Below are positions 25,933-34,111 of a stretch of DNA of 64,000 nucleotides, piece after piece (position 1 is the first letter of the stretch; each line of letters opens with the position of its first letter). A program made the position numbers and the translations under genes. The DNA lies in contig BJHQ01000021.1 of NCBI GenBank assembly GCA_014193115.1, positions 16,368 through 80,367 on the forward strand. Reading direction: 5' to 3'. The notes under the pieces were generated by a model. It did not search any database and was not told the DNA's origin. It saw only the letters and a list, made by a program, of their open reading frames with translations. Origin of the DNA: Planctomycetota bacterium (lineage in GTDB: Bacteria; Planctomycetota; UBA11346).

Positions 25933-27295
25933 GACCGCCCTTCCCATGGCCAGGACGAGGCAGGATGACGGTTTTGATCTCGGCGATGGAGACCACCGGC
26001 GCAACTCGGCTGAAGACCAGGAACTGGGTGAAGAACAGGCCGAAGGAACCGGCCAGGATCAGGTAATCCCAGGCGGTGAACGAGTACAGATACCAGCTGG
26101 AAGGCAGCCAGTCGTGCTCAAGCGACAGGGCGACGATCACGTAGCGCTCGAACCACATGCCGACGTTCACCACCAACCCTACCAGGAATAGAAAGCCTAA
26201 ACTGCGCCGCAGCGGACGGAACAGCAGCAACAGCGTCACTGGCAGCAGGTTGCAGCAGACCATGATCCAGAAGGCCCAGGCATGAGGGCCGGTGGCCCGA
26301 TAGAGGAACTGGCCGCGCTCATAGGAGCTTTCGGAGTACCAGGCGGTGAAGGCCTCGGTGCAATAGACGTAACCGACGATGCAGCCAACCGCGATCATGA
26401 TCTTGGCCAGACGCTCCAGATGATCGATGGTGATGTAGGCTTCCAGCTTCAGCAGCGAGCGCATCGGCACCACGATCACCATCGCCATTGCCAGACCGCC
26501 ATAGATCGCACCGCTGACGAAATACGGCGGGAAGATCGTGGCGTGCCAACCGGGCAGCGTGCTGACCGCGAGCAAGGTGGCGATGGTCGAATGCATGCCG
26601 ATGACCAGCGGCGTGGCGATCCAGGCGAACTGGGAATAGGCCCGCTCGTAATGCCGCCAATCGCTGGCGGTGCCTTTCCAGCCCAGGCACAGCGCACCAT
26701 AGATCAGCTTTTGCAGCCAGTGCTTCGAGCGGTCGCGGAGCGTCGCGAGGTCAGGCAGCAAACCAAGGTAGAAGAACAACACGGAACAGGTCGCGTAGCC
26801 GGTGATGGCGAACACGTCCCACATGATCGGCGACTTGAATTGCGGCCACAGATCAAGCTGGGACCAGGGCAGCGGGATCAGCCAGTAATCGACCCACGGC
26901 CGACCGGTGTGGATCAGCGGATAGATGCCGGCGATGTTGATCGCGAAGACGGTCATCGCCTCGGTCGAGCGGTTCACCGCATTGCGCCACTTCTGGCGGA
27001 ACAGGAACAAGATCGACGAGACCAGGGTGCCGGCCACCGCCACTGCGATCCAGAAGATGTAGCTGGCGATGTCGTTGCCCCAGTTGACCACGTTGTTCGC
27101 ACCGAAGATGCCGTAGCCTTCGATGCAATACATCGCGATGCAGCTAAAGAAAACCACGATCAGCATCTGGCAGAAGCCGAACGCTGCATGCCAGGCGATC
27201 GGCGGGAATTTCTGCGTCGCTGCAACCAGATCGGTAGTGATCCGGCCGGCGGTGTGCCCAGCTGCGCCAGGCCCGGTCACAGGAGCGTCGCTCAT
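25925..27295 (-). CDS. actC: Alternative complex III subunit ActC (NrfD-like quinol-binding subunit)
   Basis: A 456-residue NrfD/PsrC family protein with about ten helices. Typical stretches are NIAGIYPLIHTGRPW, DVFAITGYATCSVLFFYLG and EAFTAWYSESSYERGQF, as in ActC. It is expected to bind the quinol and hand electrons to the iron-sulphur domain of ActB. The start overlaps the actB stop by four bases. Confidence 0.92.
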   Translation of the reverse strand: MSDAPVTGPGAAGHTAGRITTDLVAATQKFPPIAWHAAFGFCQMLIVVFFSCIAMYCIEGYGIFGANNVVNWGNDIASYIFWIAVAVAGTLVSSILFLFRQKWRNAVNRSTEAMTVFAINIAGIYPLIHTGRPWVDYWLIPLPWSQLDLWPQFKSPIMWDVFAITGYATCSVLFFYLGLLPDLATLRDRSKHWLQKLIYGALCLGWKGTASDWRHYERAYSQFAWIATPLVIGMHSTIATLLAVSTLPGWHATIFPPYFVSGAIYGGLAMAMVIVVPMRSLLKLEAYITIDHLERLAKIMIAVGCIVGYVYCTEAFTAWYSESSYERGQFLYRATGPHAWAFWIMVCCNLLPVTLLLLFRPLRRSLGFLFLVGLVVNVGMWFERYVIVALSLEHDWLPSSWYLYSFTAWDYLILAGSFGLFFTQFLVFSRVAPVVSIAEIKTVILPRPGHGKGGHD

Positions 27296-30200
27296 GCGCC
27301 CTCCTTCGCGTGGGCATGTTCACCAGCGGACTCGTCGGGTTCGGACGGACGGTGACGGAGACGCGGATGATAGGTCACCGACGGCCGGGTGTTCAGGACC
27401 TCGTCGAGGACCTTGTAGCCGCCTGCGACGCCAGCTGAGCGGCTGACTGCTGCGGCCGGATCATTGAGATCGCCGAAAACGATGGCCTGGGTCGGGCAGG
27501 TCTGGCTGCACGCCGTCTGGACCGCGCCATCGGGCAGGCGGGTTCCAGCGGCCCGCTCCTGCTCTTTCGCTGCTCGCGTCCGGTGCAGGCAGAAATTGCA
27601 TTTTTCCATGACGCCGCGGCTGCGTACCGTGACATCGGGATTGAGCATCAGCTGCAAGGGCAGATGGGTGCGCTCATCGGGGCTGGTGGTGCTTGGAGCG
27701 CCAGCGTTGGCGGTCTGCTGCACATTGCCGACGATGCGGGTCAGCGGTGACAGCGCGCCGCTGCCGGTCTTGGGGCCGGCGCGCAAAGCGCTGTATTCAT
27801 ACCAATTGAAGCGGCGGGCCTTGTAGGGGCAGTTGTTGGCGCAATAGCGGGTGCCGATGCAACGGTTGTAGACCTGGACGTTCAGGCCTTCTTCGTTGTG
27901 CATCGTGGCGTTGGCCGGACAAACCGCTTCGCACGGCGCCTTTTCGCACTGCTGGCACATCACCGGCTGGTGGATGGTTTCGACATCCAGCCGATCCTTG
28001 CCTGAGTAATAGCGGTCGATGCGGATCCAATGCATCAAGCGTCCGCGGCGAACCTCGTCGCGGCCGACCACCGGCACATTATTTTCCGCAGAGCATGCCA
28101 CGGCGCAGGAATTGCAGCCAGTGCACAGGCTGAGATCGACGGTCATGCCCCAGCGCCGGCCATCGACCGGGATGCTTGAACCATGGATCGACAACCGGCC
28201 ACCGGGCTTGCCGTCAACTCCAGCGATCCAGCCCGCGTGGTGGCCATGGGCTGGGGCGGCGCCAAGGACCCGGTCACGGGCGATGTCCCGGCCTTCCATC
28301 CGATCGTGACCCTGGGGGCTGGCGAGGATGAAGGTTTTGCCGGTACGGGTGATCTGCACCCGGGTTCCCCAGCGATCGGCCACCTGCGCTGCATTGAATG
28401 CCGGCAATTCGTCTGCGTTCCGTCCGAGGGCCGCGACCGCGCCGGCAGCGGTCCGTCCCCAACCGAGGAACACTTCGGCGGTGCCCGGATGCTGGCCGTC
28501 TTGCAGATGCACTGGCAAGGCTGCCGAGACCGGCCCGATGCTCACCGTGACCACGTCGTTGTCGGCCACACCCAGCTTGCCGGCATCCGTGGGCGACAGC
28601 GCCACATAGGGATCCCAGGTGATCCGCGACACCGGATCCGGAGCCTCAAGCAACCAGGCATTATTGGCGGCTGCGCCCTCACCCAGACCGAGGATGCGGT
28701 GCGCCGTGACAACCAGGCGCACTTCCTGATCGCGGTTCCACGCGGTCGGCGCGGTAGCAGTGCCGGAATGGGCTGGGACGGCAGCGGCAGGCGCCTTGGT
28801 CTGGACCACGCCGCGAGCCAAGGCCGCATTCCAGAAGCCTACTCCGGCCGCGGCTGGGGCTGGCGAAACACCTGTAGATGATTGAACCTGGCCAGACCAC
28901 ACCGCCTGAACATAGGTGCTCCACCGATTGACGCCTTGGCGCGGGGCCTGCCACAACGGCGCCCGGTTGACGACAGCGACTGTCAATTCCGCGGCGTCGG
29001 GAGAAACGTCTTGGCGGAAGCTGGCGGGGGCGGCATCGCCCAGCGCCTTCACCGTCCAAGCGAACAGGGATTCCTCGGCAGCGCGGGCATCCCATAACGA
29101 CCGGATGCACGGCTGCTGGACGGCGAACAACCCGGGAGCCGGCTCTGCGTCCCCCCAGTTTTCCAGCTCATGCAAGGCCGGGGCAACCCAATGCGCCAGC
29201 TGGGCGGTCTCGTCGTTGCGCTCGGCGATGGCGACGATCGTGCCGACTTTCGCGACCGCCGCTGCATACGACGGATCGCTGAATGCCGGATTGACGCCCA
29301 CCGTGATCAGGGTCTGGATGCCGCCAGCGGCGCATTGGGCGCGCACCGCCACATAGGAGGCATTGCGGTCGCTGGCCAGAATGGCGCTGGCCGGCTTGTC
29401 GAAAGTAACGGTCGAGCCGAGGTTGCCGAGTGCGTGGTTCAGCCAATGGACCGCGGCGAGCAGCGACGCGCTGGAGCTGCCGGAATGGGTCGGTCCGCCA
29501 GCATAGACCAGGGATTTTCCTGGGCCGGCCTGAAGCAGACGGAGCGCAGCGTAGGTCAGCGCGGGAATTCCCTCGCCGGTCCACGCAGGTATTTTGGCAG
29601 CGGCTGCCGCTTCACTCAAGGTTTTGCCCTGAGCGGCTGCGACCGGAACCGGCCGCAGTTCGAGCACCTTGTCGAACCCGGCGGCGCGTTCGCTGTCGAG
29701 CACCCTGCTGATGGCTTCCGGGAGAGTTAGGCCCTTGGCCTTGGCCACCAGGTCGGCGATGGCCCAGGCCGCCCAGGCGACCCGGTCGATGGCGCAGCGG
29801 ATGCGCAGGTCGGCGACGCTTCCGGTCTGGCTGAGCACCGGCTCGATGGCGATGACCTGACCCGGCGCCGATCCATCGCCGCGACGGAAATCGCCGAAAG
29901 CGACTTGTCCGGCGAGCCCCTGATCGGCCAGGAAATCACCACCGAGATGCAGCAGGACGCAAGCCCGTTCGAGGTGCCACACCGGCGGTGCCACATCGCC
30001 GAAGGCTTCGCTGGCGGCGTCGCCGCCGGTGGCCGATGGATCAAAAACCGCATGGCGCAGCCGGTCGCCGAAGGCCGCGGCCACGTCAGCGATCAGCTGA
30101 CGACGGGCCGGACCATCAATGGGCCCGGTGATCAGGCCGACCGTGCCGCTGGCCAGCGCCTTGCCGACTGCGTTGTCGATCTCGGACCAGGTCGCACTGG

Positions 30201-30723
30201 CGCCGGCCTTTTTCAGCGGCCCATTTTGCAGGCGATCAGGATCATACAGGTCGAGCAGCGCCGCCTGGGTGCGGATGTCGGCTCGGCCGCGGCCGATCGG
30301 GCAGTCGGGATTGCCGTCGATCTTGATCGGCCGCCCGTCATAGGTCGTGACCACCGCCGGAACTGGACGGCCGCTGGCCCGGACCACCGTCGAATACTGC
30401 CGGGGTTTGCCCAGCACGGAGCCCTCGGGCTGGGTCTTGAATGGAACCAGGGTGTCGGGGTCCTGGTGGCAGCCGGCCAGTCCGAAAACCGCCGCAGCAC
30501 CTGACAACTGCAAGAAACCGCGACGGCTGACACCAGGCAGCAGCTTGCGCAACTGGTCGACCAGGCCGGGGCTGTTGCCTTCTGGTGCGCAGGAAGGCGC
30601 GCTCAGGCCATGACGTTCGCGCAGTTCGCTGATCGCAGCGCTGACCTCGGCCGAAAACTCGTCGTTGGAAGGCTGGGCGCCATCCAACTCGGCCGCGGTG
30701 GTCCACTGGGTGCGCTTGGACAT
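27292..30723 (-). CDS. actB: Alternative complex III subunit ActB (molybdopterin-like and Fe-S fusion)
   Basis: A 1143-residue fusion protein. A Tat signal SRRGFLQLSG (arginines 67-68) is followed by a possible lipobox at C85. The large middle region is a molybdopterin-oxidoreductase-like fold that in this family has lost the cofactor. The C-terminal 300 residues hold the ferredoxin-like clusters: CTGCNSCAVAC, CQQCEKAPCEAVC, CIGTRYCANNCP and KCNFC with CSQTCPTQA, enough for three [4Fe-4S] clusters and one [3Fe-4S]. It carries electrons from quinol to the ActA hemes. I chose ATG 30723, eight bases after the actA stop. Confidence 0.93.
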   Translation of the reverse strand: MSKRTQWTTAAELDGAQPSNDEFSAEVSAAISELRERHGLSAPSCAPEGNSPGLVDQLRKLLPGVSRRGFLQLSGAAAVFGLAGCHQDPDTLVPFKTQPEGSVLGKPRQYSTVVRASGRPVPAVVTTYDGRPIKIDGNPDCPIGRGRADIRTQAALLDLYDPDRLQNGPLKKAGASATWSEIDNAVGKALASGTVGLITGPIDGPARRQLIADVAAAFGDRLRHAVFDPSATGGDAASEAFGDVAPPVWHLERACVLLHLGGDFLADQGLAGQVAFGDFRRGDGSAPGQVIAIEPVLSQTGSVADLRIRCAIDRVAWAAWAIADLVAKAKGLTLPEAISRVLDSERAAGFDKVLELRPVPVAAAQGKTLSEAAAAAKIPAWTGEGIPALTYAALRLLQAGPGKSLVYAGGPTHSGSSSASLLAAVHWLNHALGNLGSTVTFDKPASAILASDRNASYVAVRAQCAAGGIQTLITVGVNPAFSDPSYAAAVAKVGTIVAIAERNDETAQLAHWVAPALHELENWGDAEPAPGLFAVQQPCIRSLWDARAAEESLFAWTVKALGDAAPASFRQDVSPDAAELTVAVVNRAPLWQAPRQGVNRWSTYVQAVWSGQVQSSTGVSPAPAAAGVGFWNAALARGVVQTKAPAAAVPAHSGTATAPTAWNRDQEVRLVVTAHRILGLGEGAAANNAWLLEAPDPVSRITWDPYVALSPTDAGKLGVADNDVVTVSIGPVSAALPVHLQDGQHPGTAEVFLGWGRTAAGAVAALGRNADELPAFNAAQVADRWGTRVQITRTGKTFILASPQGHDRMEGRDIARDRVLGAAPAHGHHAGWIAGVDGKPGGRLSIHGSSIPVDGRRWGMTVDLSLCTGCNSCAVACSAENNVPVVGRDEVRRGRLMHWIRIDRYYSGKDRLDVETIHQPVMCQQCEKAPCEAVCPANATMHNEEGLNVQVYNRCIGTRYCANNCPYKARRFNWYEYSALRAGPKTGSGALSPLTRIVGNVQQTANAGAPSTTSPDERTHLPLQLMLNPDVTVRSRGVMEKCNFCLHRTRAAKEQERAAGTRLPDGAVQTACSQTCPTQAIVFGDLNDPAAAVSRSAGVAGGYKVLDEVLNTRPSVTYHPRLRHRPSEPDESAGEHAHAKEGA

Positions 30724-30731
30724 CGGGGAGG

Positions 30732-31820
30732 TCACTGGTGGCAGGTGGAGCAGGTGGTCGGAGCGTTCATGTAGGTGCGAAGCAGCTCCACTTCGTCGAT
30801 CGGCTTGCCGCTCTTGCCGCCGATGGTTTCCAGGTAGGCGCGATGCGATGCGGGTAGGTTTGCGGTCTTCCAACGAGGCAACTCTGGGTAGGCGGCCATC
30901 AGCTTGGATAACCGCCGGGTGTATTCCTCGTGTGCGTTGGCAGCGGGCACCGAGGAGCCGTGGCTGACCAGAGCAGCGTCGCCGTGGCCGACTGGCGCAG
31001 CGTCACCGTGAATTGCATGGATTTCCGTGGCATGGGCCGGCTCAGGCGCGGCGCCGTTGACCTTGCGTGGAGTGAACACCACCACTGGATCCGGCACCTG
31101 GCGCCCGACCTGCATTGGATAGCTGGCCGTACCGACGGCGAAGCCCTCATCTTTGGTCGGATCGCTGACGTAGTTGCTCCGGCGATGGCATTCCAGGCAC
31201 CAGCCCATCGAGAGATCCGCGAACTGGCGCATCACGGTCATCTCCTTCACCGGTCCGTGGCAGGTCTCGCACGACACCCCGGCCGCGACGTGGGCCTGGT
31301 GGGTGAAATAGACATGGTCGGGAAGCTTATGGACTCGGTTCCAATGGACCACGCCGCCGACCTTGGCGATGCCCTGATCGTCGTATTCTGGCTTGCTGGC
31401 AAGCTCAAGCAGCTTGGCCACTTCGGGTTTACCCTGGCCGATGCCGCCGCTCAGGTGGCATCCCAGACAGGCAGACATGGCCGGGATGCCTGCGTGCTTG
31501 CCCTTGGTCGCGTTGAAATGGCAATAGGTGCAATCAAGTTTCAGTTTGCCAGCGTGCAGTGCGTGGCTGAAGGCGATCGGTTGCTGGGGCGCATAGCCGC
31601 GGTCAAGAAAGGCATCGCGGTACCACACCAGGGCCAGGACCGGTACAGAGGCCACGACGATGAGGATGAGCCAGAAGCGCGCCAGGAATCCACCGGGCGA
31701 GATCGGCAGGGCATTGGCGGCGAGTTCTGGCGTGGGCACGAGGTGGCGGTCCGCGGAAGGCAGTGGGCGGGACCCTAGAACGGCCGATTCAGCCGACAAG
31801 GGTACAACGGTGGCGTTCAC
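30732..31820 (-). CDS. actA: Alternative complex III subunit ActA (pentaheme cytochrome c)
   Basis: A 362-residue protein with one N-terminal membrane helix (residues about 47-66) and five CxxCH motifs: CTYCH, CLGCH, CETCH, CLECH and CSTCH. Five hemes are normal for ActA. A histidine- and alanine-rich insert (residues about 265-290, HATEIHAIHGDAAPVGHGDA) sits between hemes four and five and is not part of the family core. I use GTG 31820 as the start because no in-frame ATG lies upstream and the next is inside the membrane region. It is the first act gene, 58 bases after ccsA. Confidence 0.92.
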   Translation of the reverse strand: MNATVVPLSAESAVLGSRPLPSADRHLVPTPELAANALPISPGGFLARFWLILIVVASVPVLALVWYRDAFLDRGYAPQQPIAFSHALHAGKLKLDCTYCHFNATKGKHAGIPAMSACLGCHLSGGIGQGKPEVAKLLELASKPEYDDQGIAKVGGVVHWNRVHKLPDHVYFTHQAHVAAGVSCETCHGPVKEMTVMRQFADLSMGWCLECHRRSNYVSDPTKDEGFAVGTASYPMQVGRQVPDPVVVFTPRKVNGAAPEPAHATEIHAIHGDAAPVGHGDAALVSHGSSVPAANAHEEYTRRLSKLMAAYPELPRWKTANLPASHRAYLETIGGKSGKPIDEVELLRTYMNAPTTCSTCHQ

Positions 31821-31878
31821 CGATCATCATGCGATTTCTACATGCATTGCACCCTCAATTCGCGCATGCCCAACCAGA

Positions 31879-34107
31879 TCACGCCGCCAAACCAGCGCGG
31901 CCTCTGGTGATCCGCCACCAGCATACCGCCGCGAAGGCAGCTTGCGCACCGCACAAAACAAAGGCGTATTCAGCGCCGCCGGATCCGAAGGCATACGCAT
32001 GGAGGCCGACGCCGAGAACGAAATTCACCCCGTACCAGCTCATCACCACCGACAGGAATCCGAACACCGACCACAGCGCCAGTCCGGTGGGTCCGACCAG
32101 GCCGACATAGCGCAGATGCAGCGGGATCAGGTAGGTCAGCACCACGACCAGGGCGTAGACCTCCTTTGGATCCCAGCCCCAGTAACGACCCCAGGCCTGG
32201 TCGGCCCAGATCGCGCCGAGGATCGTGCCAGCGGCCATCAGCAGGACCCCGATCTGCAAGCAGCGATAGAGCAGCAACTGTTCACCGGCGGTCACCGCCC
32301 GGCCGGCAAAGGCGGCGCGGGCGAGCAGGATGTTGCCCAGGACCCAGGCGAGGGTGAACGGCGCATAGGCGCCGACCACCACCTTCACATGGGTCCACAG
32401 CCAGAACTGGCTGCGCAGGACTGGTTGCAGCTGACCGATCTGGCTGCCCAGCTCGGGGGGAATGGCTTCGCCGATCATGGCGCACAGCCCGGCCCCGACT
32501 CCGCCAGCAACGGCGTACAGACCTTGGCGGGTGGCCAAGGCCAGACCAAGGCCGAGCACCGCGACGAGCAGCGCCACCCAGATCAGGGTTTCATACAAGT
32601 TGGTCACCGCGCCCAGACCGGTGATCGCCACCCGGCAGCCGAGTCCGGTGGCGGTGAGCAGGCAGCCGACCACGGTCAGGACCGCGCCGAGCAGCAACGG
32701 CAGCGAAAGGCGGGAAGCCGTTGCACCAACCGCTGTCCCCGCAGCCGGCTTTGCCAAACCCCAGGCCGCAAGCAGGCCGCCAGCCAGGAAGGCGATCCAG
32801 GCCCAGGTGAACAGCCCGTAGCGCAGCGACCCGACCCCGACGCCGCGATGGTACCACAGCTCCAGGTCGATGCTGGCCGCATTGGGATACGAGATTCCAG
32901 GCGGATTCGACGGCAGCTGCTTCTCCAACCGGGCGAGATGGCGGGCGAGCTGGTCGCCATCCCGGCGCTGGCCCCAGGTGCGCAAAGCGTCGGTCAGCGC
33001 GGCGGTCTGGGCGGCGACGCCGTCGGCCTTGGTCAGCGCCTCGCCCCAGGCCCTGGCGGCGGTGGCCGGACCCGGCCAACCCTCCAGGCGCGGATCCGTC
33101 GAAAAAGCCAACTCTTTGATGTTCAGCCAGAGGTCGGCGTCGGCCAGTCCGGCCTCGGTCAAGCCCGTTGGACGGGCCGCGATTTCGCGCAGGGTGTCGC
33201 TCCAATCGCGCATCCGGCGATCCTCACCGGATGCCGCGAGCAGCGCCTCACGGTGTTCGATCACCCAGGCGCGGGCAGTCGCATCCGGGGCCAACGGCGC
33301 CAGGCCGAAGCTGAACCCGGTGAACCAGGCGCTGGTCTCGCTGAACCGGCTGCCCAATTCGAGCAGCGCGGTGTCGATTCGAGAGGATTCGAACACCCGG
33401 CCGAGTTCTTTGGCCTCTTGCCGGCGACGCGACAATGCCGCGATCCGCCCGATGTGTGGCTCGACCGCGGCCAGGCTGATCCATTCGCCGCTACCCATTT
33501 CAGCCTGCAGCGGTGCGTAGGGGACATGCAGCAGCGGCACGGAATTCCAGGCCGGATCGGTGAGCGCTGCCAGCACCAACGCCGTAGCTGGCCAGCGCCG
33601 CGACGAATCCCGGCTGCCATCGGCGCGCAGCGGAGCAAACCACGATTTCCCAGTGATCGCCGTGATCGTCTCCTGGGCGGCCACCGCGAACGGCTTGACC
33701 CGACCCATGTGCAACACCGGCAAACGATCGACCGCCTCGGGCAAGGCGGCCAACGGCTGCTGCGGCGGCGCCGGCGGCGCCGATTCGCCCGCCACACTAG
33801 CCGACAGCAGCAGGACATATGGCAGGAACCAGGCAACGAGCGCCAACCACCCGGAAGCGCCGAGCGCCAGCCTGGGAGCGCCGTGCGCCAGCCTGGGAGC
33901 GCCGTGCGCCAGCCTGGGAGCGCCGTGCGCCAGCCTGGGAGCGCCGTGCGCCAGCCTGGGAGCGCCGTGCGCCAGCTCGGCTTGAGCTTGAACTTGTGCT
34001 TGAGTTGCAGCTTGAATTGGTGCCTGGGCTTGCGCGTGAGCCAACCCAGCCGAGCTGGCGCTCGGCGCTCCCAGCCTCATCGTCAACCGCATACCTTCGC
34101 GAAGCAT
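31879..34107 (-). CDS. ccsA: Cytochrome c biogenesis protein CcsA/ResC with repeat-derived N-terminus
   Basis: A 742-residue protein of the System II cytochrome c synthase. The C-terminal half has about eight helices and the heme-handling WWD-type segment WADQAWGRYWGWDPKEVYAL, with flanking histidines (THVKVVVGAY, IPLHLRYV). A periplasmic region of roughly 330 residues lies between the first helix and the rest. The first 86 residues are repeat DNA: an inverted arm encodes LGAPSASSAG, an alanine/glutamine stretch follows, and six 21-base units encode five or so copies of LAHGAPR. The first helix starts right after the repeats (WLALVAWFLPYVLLL), so the original protein probably began near there. 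ATG 34107 is four bases after the resB stop. Confidence 0.88.
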   Translation of the reverse strand: MLREGMRLTMRLGAPSASSAGLAHAQAQAPIQAATQAQVQAQAELAHGAPRLAHGAPRLAHGAPRLAHGAPRLAHGAPRLALGASGWLALVAWFLPYVLLLSASVAGESAPPAPPQQPLAALPEAVDRLPVLHMGRVKPFAVAAQETITAITGKSWFAPLRADGSRDSSRRWPATALVLAALTDPAWNSVPLLHVPYAPLQAEMGSGEWISLAAVEPHIGRIAALSRRRQEAKELGRVFESSRIDTALLELGSRFSETSAWFTGFSFGLAPLAPDATARAWVIEHREALLAASGEDRRMRDWSDTLREIAARPTGLTEAGLADADLWLNIKELAFSTDPRLEGWPGPATAARAWGEALTKADGVAAQTAALTDALRTWGQRRDGDQLARHLARLEKQLPSNPPGISYPNAASIDLELWYHRGVGVGSLRYGLFTWAWIAFLAGGLLAAWGLAKPAAGTAVGATASRLSLPLLLGAVLTVVGCLLTATGLGCRVAITGLGAVTNLYETLIWVALLVAVLGLGLALATRQGLYAVAGGVGAGLCAMIGEAIPPELGSQIGQLQPVLRSQFWLWTHVKVVVGAYAPFTLAWVLGNILLARAAFAGRAVTAGEQLLLYRCLQIGVLLMAAGTILGAIWADQAWGRYWGWDPKEVYALVVVLTYLIPLHLRYVGLVGPTGLALWSVFGFLSVVMSWYGVNFVLGVGLHAYAFGSGGAEYAFVLCGAQAAFAAVCWWRITRGRAGLAA
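33853..34074. repeat. Tandem 21-base repeats with inverted arm inside ccsA
   Basis: Six 21-base units occupy 33853-33978. Units two to five are identical (gggagcgccgtgcgccagcct); the first and last are slightly diverged. The arm 34049-34074 is the inverted match of the unit and is identical to the right arm between ctaA and ctaB (18276-18301). The whole block stays in the ccsA reading frame. There are no unique spacers, so it is not a CRISPR array. Confidence 0.9.
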
Positions 34108-34111
34108 CGCC

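Noticed and set aside
33853..33978. Tandem 21-base repeats as a CRISPR array
   Set aside because: The units abut with no spacers and encode a repeated peptide inside ccsA.
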